DNA of 64,000 bases from Mycobacterium sp. PSTR-4-N (GCF_022348085.1 NZ_JAKRFN010000016.1:1-64000); one strand, 5' to 3'; numbered from the stretch's first letter, positions 33,468 to 45,605 are shown. Notes: generated by a model not told the origin, from the letters alone. Made by a program: numbers and translations.

Positions 33468-35258
33468 GTGTTCTTTCTCCCCGAGTCGTCGCTGTGGGCG
33501 CTGGTGTGCCTGCCCGCGGCAGCCGGTGCTGCGCTGGTGCTGGGCCGGCCGCGCCGGCGCAGCGCGGCGGCGGTGTCGATCGTCGTGTCGGTGCTGGTGG
33601 TCGCCCTGTCGGTCGCGGTCGCGTCGACGCGGCCGCGGGTCGGCGTGGCGTTCATGGCCGGCACGCAGTTCGGAATGGGCGTCGACGGGTTGTCGGCCGC
33701 GCTGGTGCCCGCGGTCGCGGTGGTCACCGCGCTGGTGCTGCTGTTCGCGGTCGGCGACCGCGCGGTGGCCGGCGCCCGGTTCCACGGGTACATGCTGCTG
33801 TTCGCCGCCGCGGCGATGCTGACCGCCACCGCCACCACCCTGCCGACGCTGCTGTTGGCGTGGGAGGTCATGGGTGCACTGTCCTACGCCCTGATCGGTT
33901 ACCGGTGGCAGGACGCCCACCGAATCTCCGCGGGACTGACCGCATTCCTCACCACCCGCTGCGCCGATCTCGGGCTCTACCTCGCGGCGGGCGCCGCGCT
34001 GGCCGGGGGAGCCGGGCTGGCGCTCGAGGACCTGCGCGACGCGTCGCCGGGATGGCGACACGTGATCGCCGCGGGCCTGCTGGTCGCTGCACTCGGCAAA
34101 GCGGCGCAGTTGCCCTTCTCCTTCTGGCTGGCCCGGGCGATGGAGGGCCCCAGCCCGGTGAGTGCCCTGCTCCACTCGGCGGCGATGGTGGCCATGGGCG
34201 GCTATCTGCTGCTGCGCGTGTCGCCGTTGCTGGCCGCCACCGGGTGGGCGGCGCCGGCTGCCGTGTGGCTCGGTGCGCTCACCGCGATCGCGCTCGGGCT
34301 GGTCGCGATCGCGCAGCGCGATCTCAAGCAGTTGCTGGCCGCGTCGACGTCGGCGCAGCTGGGGTTCGTGGTGATGGCTGCGGGGCTGGCCGCGACCGGT
34401 GGCGGGGCGGCCCAACTCATCGCGCACGCGTTCACCAAGGCCGGTCTGTTCCTCGCCGCCGGGGCGTGGCTGGCGCTGCTGGGCAGCAAGAAGCTCGACG
34501 ATCTCCAGGGGGCCGCGCGGCGCTGGCCGGTCGTCGGCGTCACCGCGACGGTGTCGGCGCTGGCGCTGGCCGGTGTCGCTCCGCTGTCGCTGTGGGCGAC
34601 CAAGGACGCGGTGCTCGCCGTCGCCCTGGACCGTTCGGTGTGGTGGTACGCGGCCGGCCTGCTCGCCACCGCGCTGTCGGCGGCCTACGCGGGCAAGATC
34701 CTGCTCGTCGTCTGGCGGCCCGTCCCCGGCGGAGACGCCGTCGACGCGACGCCCGGTGCCGGCGAACAGATCTCGCTGGTGGTGCTGGCGCTCGGCGCGG
34801 CGGCCGCCGGCGTGCTCACCGTGCCGCCCTGGGGCATCGCCGAGAGCGCTCCCGTGACCGAGCTGGTCGGATCGGCGGTGCTCGCCGCCGTCGTGGTGCT
34901 CGCGGTGCTGCGCTGGGGTGTGCCCGAGCCGCGGTGGGCGCGCTCCTGGCTCGGGCTCGAGGCGGCCGCCCACCGGGTCGTCGTGCGGCCGGTGCTGCGG
35001 CTGGCCGACGCGCTCGCCCGGTTCGACGACCGGGTGCTCGACCGAGCCGTCGAGACGACGGCGACGGCAACAGTGACCGTGGCCCGGGGCGCCGACCGCG
35101 CCGACCACCGTGGCGTCGACGGCGCGGTCGAGGCGTCGGCAGCGCTGATCCGCCGGTCGGGACAGCTCGCGCGCCGCCCGCAGACCGGGCAGCTGCACCA
35201 GTACTACATGGCCGCCGCCGTCCTCGTCGTCGTCGCCGTCCTTCTCCTTCTCACGTGA
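33468..35258 (+). CDS. nuoL: NuoL-like antiporter-type complex I subunit
   Basis: The 596-residue product has about 14-16 helices and the proton-channel residues of NuoL: Glu in WEVMGALSYALIGY, Lys in LGKAAQLPFSFWLARAMEGPSPVSALLH and Lys in HAFTKAGLFLAAGAWL. The C-terminal part (~residues 480-590) includes a polar, Arg/Asp/Ala-rich segment in place of the long lateral helix region and then a final hydrophobic helix. GTG 33468 starts it. These residues suggest working ion translocation. Confidence 0.9.
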   Translation: MFFLPESSLWALVCLPAAAGAALVLGRPRRRSAAAVSIVVSVLVVALSVAVASTRPRVGVAFMAGTQFGMGVDGLSAALVPAVAVVTALVLLFAVGDRAVAGARFHGYMLLFAAAAMLTATATTLPTLLLAWEVMGALSYALIGYRWQDAHRISAGLTAFLTTRCADLGLYLAAGAALAGGAGLALEDLRDASPGWRHVIAAGLLVAALGKAAQLPFSFWLARAMEGPSPVSALLHSAAMVAMGGYLLLRVSPLLAATGWAAPAAVWLGALTAIALGLVAIAQRDLKQLLAASTSAQLGFVVMAAGLAATGGGAAQLIAHAFTKAGLFLAAGAWLALLGSKKLDDLQGAARRWPVVGVTATVSALALAGVAPLSLWATKDAVLAVALDRSVWWYAAGLLATALSAAYAGKILLVVWRPVPGGDAVDATPGAGEQISLVVLALGAAAAGVLTVPPWGIAESAPVTELVGSAVLAAVVVLAVLRWGVPEPRWARSWLGLEAAAHRVVVRPVLRLADALARFDDRVLDRAVETTATATVTVARGADRADHRGVDGAVEASAALIRRSGQLARRPQTGQLHQYYMAAAVLVVVAVLLLLT

Positions 35259-35259
35259 G

Positions 35260-36756
35260 GTGACTGTGCTCAGCCTGATCGTCTTCCTGCCGCTGGCCGC
35301 AGCGCTGATGCTGCTCGCGGTACCGCGCCTCGGCGATGCCGCGGTGCGATGGCTGTGGGTGGGAACCGCCGCCGTCGATCTGGCGCTGGTCGCGGCGGTG
35401 TGGCTGCGTTACGAGACCCCGCCGCCGAACACGCTGGCCTTCGACGAACAGGTGGCGTGGATTCCCGGTGTGGACAGCAGCTACCACGTCGGTGTCGACG
35501 GCCTGTCGCTGCCGCTGGTCGCGCTCACGTCGGTGATCTTCCTGGCGTGCGCGGTCCACAGCCTGCGCGACACCGACCGCCCCCGGACACAGGCCGCCCT
35601 CTTCCTGTTCCTGCAGACCGTGAGCCTCGGGCTCTTCGTCGCCGCGGATCTGATCCTGTTCTTCGTGTTCTTCGACCTGTCCATCGTCGCGATGTACTTC
35701 GTGATCGCAGGCTGGGGCCACGGCGATGCGGGCCGGTCGGCGCTGAAGTTCTTCCTCTACACCTTCCTCGGGTCACTGGCGTTGCTGACCGGCTTCATCG
35801 GCCTCTTCGTCGCTGCCGAACCGCACACCTTCGACATGCTCGCGTTGGCCGCCGCGGCGCCGCTGGACGGCCGTCCGTCGGCCGGCGCGCTGGTGCTGGC
35901 CGCGGTGCTCATCGGGCTGCTGATCAAGACCCCCGCGTTCCCGTTCCACACCTGGCTGCCGCCCGCGCACACCGATGCTCCCGCGATCGGCTCCGCGGTG
36001 CTGGCCGGCGTGCTGCTGAAGATGGGCACCTACGGTTTCGTGCGCATCGCGATGCCGATGTTGCCGCAGGCGTGGCGGGACTGGGCATGGGTGATCGTCG
36101 CGGTCGGCATCGTCTCGGTCCTGTACGGCGCGCTGGTGGCGCTCGCCCAGGAGAACCTCAAGCGGATGATCGCCTACACCTCGGTCAACCACATGGGCTA
36201 TGTGGTGCTCGCGGTCGGCGCCGCGGGGGTGGCGGCCACCGGCACCGCCGACGCCCGCGACATCGCCGTCACCGGTGCGGTCACCCAGATGGTCAGTCAC
36301 GGGCTCATCACCGGTGCGCTGTTCCTGCTGGCCGGGGTGTTCCACGCCCGTACCGGCAGCTACCGGATGGCCGACTACGGCGGCCTGGCCGGTCCCGCCC
36401 CGAAGCTCGCGGCGTTGTTCGCGGTGGGCGCGTTCGCGTCGTTGGGGTTGCCCGGGTTCTCCGGCTTCATCGCCGAATTCCAGATCTTCGCCGGCAGCAT
36501 CGCGACCGCGCCCGTCACCGCCGTCGCCCTGCCCGGAATCCTGATCACCGCCGCGCTGTTCCTGCGGGCGCTCCAGCGGATGTTCACCGGCCCGGCCACG
36601 GGCCTCTCGGATGGCTTCACCGACCTGGCGCGCGTCGAATTCTGGCCGCCGGCAACGTTGTTGGGGCTGGCGGTCGTGATCGGTCTGCTGCCCGGGGCGC
36701 TGCTCGACATCATCGAGCCCGCCGCGAGCACGCTCGTCACCCTGGTCGGGCGGTAA
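35260..36756 (+). CDS. nuoM: NuoM-like antiporter-type complex I subunit
   Basis: The 498-residue protein has about 14 helices with NuoM motifs: LIKTPAFPFHTWLPPAHTDAP, GVLLKMGTYGFVR, and LPGFSGFIAEFQIF near the C-terminus. The TM5 carboxylate, usually Glu in FFEASLIPM, is Asp here (FFDLSIVAMY). Otherwise the lysine/glutamate channel is intact. GTG 35260 begins one base after the nuoL stop; nuoN follows after three bases. Confidence 0.92.
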   Translation: MTVLSLIVFLPLAAALMLLAVPRLGDAAVRWLWVGTAAVDLALVAAVWLRYETPPPNTLAFDEQVAWIPGVDSSYHVGVDGLSLPLVALTSVIFLACAVHSLRDTDRPRTQAALFLFLQTVSLGLFVAADLILFFVFFDLSIVAMYFVIAGWGHGDAGRSALKFFLYTFLGSLALLTGFIGLFVAAEPHTFDMLALAAAAPLDGRPSAGALVLAAVLIGLLIKTPAFPFHTWLPPAHTDAPAIGSAVLAGVLLKMGTYGFVRIAMPMLPQAWRDWAWVIVAVGIVSVLYGALVALAQENLKRMIAYTSVNHMGYVVLAVGAAGVAATGTADARDIAVTGAVTQMVSHGLITGALFLLAGVFHARTGSYRMADYGGLAGPAPKLAALFAVGAFASLGLPGFSGFIAEFQIFAGSIATAPVTAVALPGILITAALFLRALQRMFTGPATGLSDGFTDLARVEFWPPATLLGLAVVIGLLPGALLDIIEPAASTLVTLVGR

Positions 36757-36759
36757 CCG

Positions 36760-38124
36760 GTGCTGCCCGAACTGCTGATCTTCGGTGCGGGGCTGCTGGT
36801 GCTGCTGAGCGGATCGTTCTCGAGCAGGGAACGCCAGCGATGGGGCCGAGCGCTGGCGGCGGCGGCGCTGATCGCTGCGGCGGCCGTCGCCGCCGTGCAC
36901 TGGGCCGGCCCCGGCGGCAGCGCCTTCGACGGCACGTTCGTCTCGGATACCGCGACCGGGGTGGTGCGCGTCGTCGCCGCGCTCGGCACGCTGCTGGCGC
37001 TCGTCGTGGCGGGTGACGAACTCGCCGGCTCGGCGCGCGAGTGCGAGACGTATGCGTTGCTGCTGTTCGCCACCGCGGGGGTGCTCGTGCTGGCCGGCGC
37101 CCACGACCTGATGGTGCTCGCCGTCGGCTACCTGCTGGCCAGCATCCCGCTGTATGCGCTCATCGGCCTGGCGGGCAGTGCGCGCAGCGCCGAGGCGGCG
37201 ATGAAGGCCTACCTGCTGGGCGCGCTGTTCGGAATCCTGATGCTGCTCGGTGTCACGCTGCTCTACGGCGCCGCAGGCACCACGCTGTATCCGGAGGTGG
37301 CAGACCGCCTGGCGGGCGCGCCCGTCGGTCTCGTCGCCGCCGGCGCGGTCGGCGTGTTGGGCGGGTTGCTGTTCAAGGCCGGTGCCGTGCCCGGCCACTT
37401 CTGGGTGCCCGACGCCGCCCAGGGCTCGACCGGCACCGCCGCGCTGTTCCTCACCACCGTGCCGAAGGTGGGGGCGGTCGTCGCGATCTACCGGCTGGTT
37501 CACATCCTGCCGGGCACCGTCGCCTGGCCGCTGCTGATCGCGGTCCTGGCGGTGGCGAGCATGACGCTGGGCAATCTCGCCGCGATGTGGCAAACCGATC
37601 CGCGGCGGCTGCTGGGTTGGTCGACCGTCAGCCAGGTCGGCTACCTGCTGGTACCGGTCGCGGTCGCCGGGCGCGCCGCGCTGGCCGAGCCCGCACTGCT
37701 CTTCTACCTGGCCGCCTACACGCTGACCAACAGTGCGGCGTTCGCGGTGTCGACCGCGTTGCCGCAGGCCCGCGAACTCGCGTCCTACCGGGGATTGCTG
37801 CGCGCGCGGCCCTGGCTCGCGCTCGCGTTGATCGTGGCGCTGCTCGGGCTCGTCGGCACCCCGCCGACGGCGGTGTTCGTCGGCAAGCTGACCACCACGG
37901 CCGCGGCGTGGCAGGCAGGGGCGGCATGGCTGGCGGTGGTCGTGTTCGTCAACACGCTGATCAGCCTGTTCTACTACCTGCGCTGGATCGTCCCTGCGGT
38001 GCAGCGAACCGGCGGAGCGTTCCCAGCCGGACGCTGGTCGGCGGGTGCGGCGGTGGTGGCCGCCGGACTGAGCCTGGCCCTGGGCGTGGCCGCCGGCCTG
38101 GCGTGGCCCGCGCTCTCGGGGTGA
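36760..38124 (+). CDS. nuoN: NuoN-like antiporter-type complex I subunit
   Basis: The 454-residue product is NuoN-like with FKAGAVPGHFWVPDAAQG, TTVPKVGAVVAIYR, and GTPPTAVFVGKLTTTAAAW. The lysines of the channel are kept. The TM5 glutamate, normally in a LELQSLPLY-type motif, is not present: the segment reads YLLASIPLYALIGL. The DVYEGAP loop is DAAQGST. This channel may therefore be altered or inactive. It is the last gene of the operon and faces the convergent PemK-like gene. Confidence 0.9.
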   Translation: MLPELLIFGAGLLVLLSGSFSSRERQRWGRALAAAALIAAAAVAAVHWAGPGGSAFDGTFVSDTATGVVRVVAALGTLLALVVAGDELAGSARECETYALLLFATAGVLVLAGAHDLMVLAVGYLLASIPLYALIGLAGSARSAEAAMKAYLLGALFGILMLLGVTLLYGAAGTTLYPEVADRLAGAPVGLVAAGAVGVLGGLLFKAGAVPGHFWVPDAAQGSTGTAALFLTTVPKVGAVVAIYRLVHILPGTVAWPLLIAVLAVASMTLGNLAAMWQTDPRRLLGWSTVSQVGYLLVPVAVAGRAALAEPALLFYLAAYTLTNSAAFAVSTALPQARELASYRGLLRARPWLALALIVALLGLVGTPPTAVFVGKLTTTAAAWQAGAAWLAVVVFVNTLISLFYYLRWIVPAVQRTGGAFPAGRWSAGAAVVAAGLSLALGVAAGLAWPALSG

Positions 38125-38142
38125 CGCAGGCCCAGCGCAGGC

Positions 38143-38754
38143 CTAGGACCAGCTGTACTCGGCGCGCAGTCGGGTGGCCACCGCCTCGAACGTCGTGCGG
38201 TCCAGGATCGCGCCCTCGCGCCGGATGCCCTCCTCGGGCACATCGACCACCCGGTCCAACCGCACCCAGCTGGCCCGGCCCTCGTAGTCCCAGGACCCGG
38301 ACCCGATGCCGACCCAGTTCGGATCGCCGCGGTGGTGATCCTGGCTGGACAGCATCAGGCCGAGCAGAGTGTCGCGGTCCCGGCCCACTACCAGCACCGG
38401 ACGGTCCTTGCCGCGGGTCGGGTCGTCCTCGTAGACCACCCAGGTCCACACGATCTCGCCCGGATCGGCACGGCCGTCCAGGTCGGGGGCGTAGACGACT
38501 CGGCGGGCGCGATGCGCGGTCGGGACGAAGGTGTTCGAGACCGGGCGGCCCGCGGGGAGCGCCGGGACCGGCTGAGTCTGGGTGCCGGCGATGACCTCCA
38601 TGCCCAGCCGCAAGCCCTGCGCAAGCCCGTACTGGATGCCCTGTTGGATCCCACGCTGTAGCGAATCCGACCGCTGGATGTGCCGCACCAGCTTGGGAGC
38701 TTCGGAGAACACCAGCCTCTGGAAAGTCTTGAAGGGCGAGGACGATGACGCCAT
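38143..38754 (-). CDS. PemK/MazF-like domain protein
   Basis: The 203-residue protein has a long N-terminal helical part (IQRSDSLQRGIQQGIQYGLAQGLRLG) and a C-terminal PemK-like barrel with GEIVWTWVVYEDD, DRPVLVVGRD and the final WVRLDRVVDV segment. It matches Rv2405 by position, next to lepA. No antitoxin gene accompanies it, so it is probably not a classical toxin-antitoxin module. It reads divergently from lepA with 42 bases between the two starts. Confidence 0.75.
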   Translation of the reverse strand: MASSSSPFKTFQRLVFSEAPKLVRHIQRSDSLQRGIQQGIQYGLAQGLRLGMEVIAGTQTQPVPALPAGRPVSNTFVPTAHRARRVVYAPDLDGRADPGEIVWTWVVYEDDPTRGKDRPVLVVGRDRDTLLGLMLSSQDHHRGDPNWVGIGSGSWDYEGRASWVRLDRVVDVPEEGIRREGAILDRTTFEAVATRLRAEYSWS

Positions 38755-38796
38755 AACACCCCACTGTAGGCGCTCGCCGCAGCGCTCGATTGTGTC

Positions 38797-40710
<1,914 letters not shown>

Positions 40711-40719
40711 GTCGTCGGG

Positions 40720-41358
40720 ATGCGACGCCGGCTGGTCGTCACGCTGGCGGTTCTCGCGACCGGGTGTGGCGGAGGCGTCGAGGGCACCGCCGTACCCGCC
40801 CCGTCGGGCGGGTTGGAATCGGTGCTGCTCGACGATGTCCAGCTCGATGAACTGTTGCACGCCAGCGGTTTCCACAGTGAACCGGACGGCAAGGAGTTCA
40901 CCGACGAGCTCGCGAAGGGCGCCCGGCCGCCGGGATGTGTGCACACCGTCGGCATCGCCGATCGCAACGTCTACCAACACGCCGGCCCGACCGCGGTGCT
41001 GACCAGGTCGTCGGAGTCGTCTGCCGCCTCGGTGGACCAGAGTGTCGTGGTCGTCCGCTCGGCCGAGGAGGCGCAAGGCATCCTCGGCACCTCCAAGCTG
41101 TCGTGGAACGTGTGCGCCGGGTATCCGGTGACGTCCGGCGGCAGCGCGCCGGCCACCTGGCGGCTCGAGCCGGTGGAGGTCGCCGACGGAATACCCACCC
41201 AGCGCGCAACGCGCTCGGATCGCGTGGGGGAGGAGTGTCAGCACGCGATGGGGGTGGCGGCCACGAAGGTCGTCGAAGCAATGGTGTGCGGACCGGATGT
41301 GATGAACCAGGCCTTCGAGGTCGTCACGAAGATCGTCGCCGACGCCGACAGGTCCTGA
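40720..41358 (+). CDS. Lipoprotein with PknH-like sensor domain (1 of 3)
   Basis: The 212-residue product has a short signal ending VLATGC (lipobox, Cys16) and a domain with four cysteines (PPGCVHT, WNVCAGYP, EECQHAM, MVCGPD) in the pattern of PknH extracellular sensor domains. It is probably a secreted, lipid-anchored binding protein on the outer face of the membrane. It follows lepA by nine bases, where M. tuberculosis has lppR, from memory. The ligand is unknown. Confidence 0.75.
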   Translation: MRRRLVVTLAVLATGCGGGVEGTAVPAPSGGLESVLLDDVQLDELLHASGFHSEPDGKEFTDELAKGARPPGCVHTVGIADRNVYQHAGPTAVLTRSSESSAASVDQSVVVVRSAEEAQGILGTSKLSWNVCAGYPVTSGGSAPATWRLEPVEVADGIPTQRATRSDRVGEECQHAMGVAATKVVEAMVCGPDVMNQAFEVVTKIVADADRS

Positions 41359-41481
41359 TAGCCGGCGACCGTGCGCACACTCCCGCGTTCGCACGGCGTG
41401 TTGCCCGCAGACACGCGCGGTCGCGGGGCAAGCGGAGCTCGATCGGGGTGCGCGGCCCACCGGGGCGTGCTATCGAAGGGT

Positions 41482-42207
41482 GTGGCCACCAAACTCGCGG
41501 CGCTCGCCGGTGCGTGCGTCGTCCTCGCCGGCTGTGCAGCCGCTCCTGTGGACGACCGACCCGTCGTGCGTATCGCCGAGGCGGCGCAACCGATCCGGGC
41601 CGTCCCGCTGGGAGAGTTCCTCCCGACGACACCGGAGCTGGCGGCGCAACTGGGCACCCCACCCGCCGGTTTCGCCGGCCGGCTCGTCGAGGGCGGGCCG
41701 GACATGCTGCTGCGCAGCGTCGGCGCGGGTGAGGCGTCACCGGCGGACTGCCTCGGTGCCGCGTACCGATTGCAGCAGGCCGCCTACGACGGCAGCCCTG
41801 TGCGTTCGGTGGCCACCAACTCCTGGGCGGGCGGCACCTTCGACGGGCCGCCGGTCAGCGCGTTCTTCGGCGTGGTGCAGATGAGCGACCCGTCGGCCGC
41901 GCAGATGTACTTCGCCGCAACCAGCCAACGGTGGCGACGATGCAACGGCGCCACGGTCGCTCGCGAGCAGGCCGGCGCCGGTGAGCTCAGCCGCATCGCC
42001 GACGTGTCGTTCGACAGTCGGGTCGTCTCGGCTCGGGTGCTGCACACGGCGGCGGGTACCGCATCGCCGACGGCCCAGCGGGCGGTCGCCCTGGCCGGTG
42101 ACTGCATCGTCGAGGTCGAGGTCACCGACCCGCGTCCCGGTGGCCAGGAGCAACCCGCTGTCGGCGTGGCCGAACTGATCGCGAACAAGATCACCTCGCA
42201 CCGCTGA
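41482..42207 (+). CDS. Lipoprotein with PknH-like sensor domain (2 of 3)
   Basis: GTG 41482 gives 241 residues with a clean signal peptide and lipobox VVLAGC (Cys17). The mature part shows the sensor-domain pattern: DCLGAAYRLQQAAY, then QRWRRCNG and GDCIVEVEV. An open frame extends upstream, but those residues are Arg-rich and not signal-like, so the GTG is preferred. It is one of three consecutive related lipoproteins between lepA and the trehalase gene. Confidence 0.72.
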   Translation: MATKLAALAGACVVLAGCAAAPVDDRPVVRIAEAAQPIRAVPLGEFLPTTPELAAQLGTPPAGFAGRLVEGGPDMLLRSVGAGEASPADCLGAAYRLQQAAYDGSPVRSVATNSWAGGTFDGPPVSAFFGVVQMSDPSAAQMYFAATSQRWRRCNGATVAREQAGAGELSRIADVSFDSRVVSARVLHTAAGTASPTAQRAVALAGDCIVEVEVTDPRPGGQEQPAVGVAELIANKITSHR

Positions 42208-42225
42208 CGGTGCGAGAATGGCGCG

Positions 42226-42933
42226 GTGACATCTGCGCGGATGCGGTGGGCGAGCGGCCTCCTGCTCGCCGCCTCGACCGTGCTCGCCGGATGTGTCAGC
42301 ACCGTCGAGGGTGCCGCGGTCCGTGCCGAAGGCGCAGGCGGCGACGTGCCCCTGCTCGACGACGCGGGGCTGGACCGGCTCGTGCTCAGCATCGGTGAGA
42401 TCAACGCGATCATGGGCGGCACCCGGATGCAGGTCGCCGGTGACGTCGACGAGATGACCGACCACTCCGGCAGCGTGTCCGACATCGACTGCCTCGGCGC
42501 GGTCTATGCCGCAGAGGAATCCGTCTACGCCGACACGGGCTGGACGGCGGTGCGTGATCGGGTGGCCCGCGAACCGGACGACGACAATCAGCACTGGGTC
42601 GAACTGACCGCCGTGCTGTATCCGTCAGCGCAGCAGGCGCAGTCGTTCTTCGACTCGTCGTCACAGGCGTGGGAGGGCTGCGCGAACCGGTCGATCGGCA
42701 CCAACGACGGTGACTACAGCTGGGCGCTGGGTGCCATCGGCGTCGACGTGACCGACGGCGGCGCGCCTCTGCTCACCCAGACGGCCGAGCAGGAGAACGC
42801 AGCGGGCTGGCAGTGTCAGCACGCACTGTCGGTCGTGTCCAACGCCACGGTCGAGGCGTGGGCCTGCGCCTACCGCATCGACGGCGAGGCGGCAGAGCTC
42901 GCGGCAGCGATGGTCGCCGAAGCGGGTTCGTGA
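42226..42933 (+). CDS. Lipoprotein with PknH-like sensor domain (3 of 3)
   Basis: The 235-residue product has a signal peptide ending TVLAGC (lipobox) and a sensor domain with DIDCLGAVYAAEESVY, SQAWEGCANR, WQCQHAL and AWACAY, giving two likely disulfides. The DCLGAVY and QAWEGC pieces match the paralog upstream better than the first lipoprotein. GTG 42226. It ends 20 bases before the convergent trehalase stop. Confidence 0.75.
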   Translation: MTSARMRWASGLLLAASTVLAGCVSTVEGAAVRAEGAGGDVPLLDDAGLDRLVLSIGEINAIMGGTRMQVAGDVDEMTDHSGSVSDIDCLGAVYAAEESVYADTGWTAVRDRVAREPDDDNQHWVELTAVLYPSAQQAQSFFDSSSQAWEGCANRSIGTNDGDYSWALGAIGVDVTDGGAPLLTQTAEQENAAGWQCQHALSVVSNATVEAWACAYRIDGEAAELAAAMVAEAGS

Positions 42934-42952
42934 GTCTTCTCGAAAACCTCTG

Positions 42953-44959
<2,007 letters not shown>

Positions 44960-45036
44960 TTGCCCATCATCGACTGCGCGGCGGCCTGTCGTCTACTCAA
45001 AGCCGCCACCCGAACCGGTGCGCCTAGTCTGGCCGG

Positions 45037-45264
45037 GTGGGCGGATTCCTCGGCTGGTGGGATGGAGTGGAGCTCTGGCTGACCGGGTTGCCGTTCGTCC
45101 TGCAGACCGTGGTGGTGATGCCGGTGGTGTTGGCGCTGGCCTACGGGGCGGCGGTCGTGCTCGATGCCGTCGTCGACGGCGGCACCAGACTGCGGGCCCA
45201 CCTGCGCCGCACGCAGGAGGAACCGTTGAGCGACGTCGAGGAAGGCCGGGTGGAGGGTCGGTGA
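45037..45264 (+). CDS. Small membrane protein (Rv2401A-like position)
   Basis: The 75-residue product has a central hydrophobic helix (~residues 20-45) and a charged C-terminus. I do not recognise a domain. It starts at GTG 45037 and overlaps the next tiny frame as GTGA. It occupies the place of a small conserved membrane protein annotated between the trehalase and subI in M. tuberculosis, from memory. Confidence 0.55.
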   Translation: MGGFLGWWDGVELWLTGLPFVLQTVVVMPVVLALAYGAAVVLDAVVDGGTRLRAHLRRTQEEPLSDVEEGRVEGR

Positions 45265-45347
45265 GTGGAATGCCGCGGTCGCGGGTGACGCTGGCGCTGA
45301 TCGCGCTCATCGTGCTGGTGATCCTGATGTGGCTGCTCACCCGCTGA
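45261..45347 (+). CDS. 28-residue single-helix membrane peptide
   Basis: From GTG 45261, overlapping the preceding stop as GTGA, 28 codons encode a short basic head (MPRSR) and one hydrophobic helix (LALIALIVLVILMWLL) ending TR. The stop is at 45345-45347, 37 bases before the cysteine leader ORF. The coupling and helix argue that it is real, but it is too short to be sure. Confidence 0.45.
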   Translation: MSGMPRSRVTLALIALIVLVILMWLLTR

Positions 45348-45371
45348 TCACCGACTGACACACGCTGGTGT

Positions 45372-45377
45372 TATTCT
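45372..45377 (+). promoter_or_regulatory. -10 element for a leaderless cysteine leader ORF
   Basis: TATTCT ends seven bases before ATG 45385, so transcription would begin at or next to the A of the start codon. This is the geometry of leaderless mycobacterial mRNAs. No clear -35 is seen at standard spacing. Confidence 0.6.
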
Positions 45378-45384
45378 TCCCGCC

Positions 45385-45477
45385 ATGCAGACGGCGGGCG
45401 GCGTCATCGGGGGTCACATCGTGGCCCTCATCGCCGTCGGTTTCTCCGCCGTGGCTGACGTTTGTTGTTGTTGCTGA
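45385..45477 (+). CDS. Leaderless polycysteine leader peptide upstream of subI
   Basis: Thirty codons from ATG 45385 end in four consecutive cysteine codons (TGT TGT TGT TGC) directly before TGA 45475-45477; the C-terminus reads ADVCCCC. The start sits seven bases after a TATTCT -10 element, so the message is probably leaderless. Short ORFs with cysteine runs upstream of sulfur genes are described as cysteine-responsive attenuators in mycobacteria: stalled or slow translation when cysteine is scarce changes the structure around the next ribosome site. This one precedes the sulfate importer operon by 128 bases. Confidence 0.82.
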   Translation: MQTAGGVIGGHIVALIAVGFSAVADVCCCC

Positions 45478-45548
45478 CTCCTCACCCCGTTCGGCGGTCA
45501 GGTGTTCGGCAACCATGTTTCGTGCCGATCGTGCACGGTTTGCCTCCC

Positions 45549-45600
45549 ACCTTCCCGCGTGACCGGACTCCGCCTCACGTTCGTCGAAACCCGGAAAGGT
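45549..45600 (+). promoter_or_regulatory. Possible Shine-Dalgarno-masking stem before subI
   Basis: ACCTTCCCG (45549-45557) can pair with CGGAAAGGT (45592-45600), which contains the subI ribosome binding site, with one mismatch in nine and a 34-base loop. A ribosome held at the cysteine codons of the leader ORF (45463-45474) could alter this fold. The pairing was found by eye and no energy was computed. Confidence 0.35.
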
Positions 45601-45605
45601 CGCTC

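Noticed and set aside
33354..35198. Long minus-strand frame opposite nuoL, and another opposite nuoM/nuoN (35773-37593)
   Set aside because: Both are highly charged mirror frames of membrane-protein genes with strong NuoL, NuoM and NuoN motifs.
38143..38754. Toxin-antitoxin locus
   Set aside because: The gene has a PemK-like domain but no antitoxin partner, a long N-terminal extension, and a conserved place beside lepA, so a housekeeping or other role is more likely.
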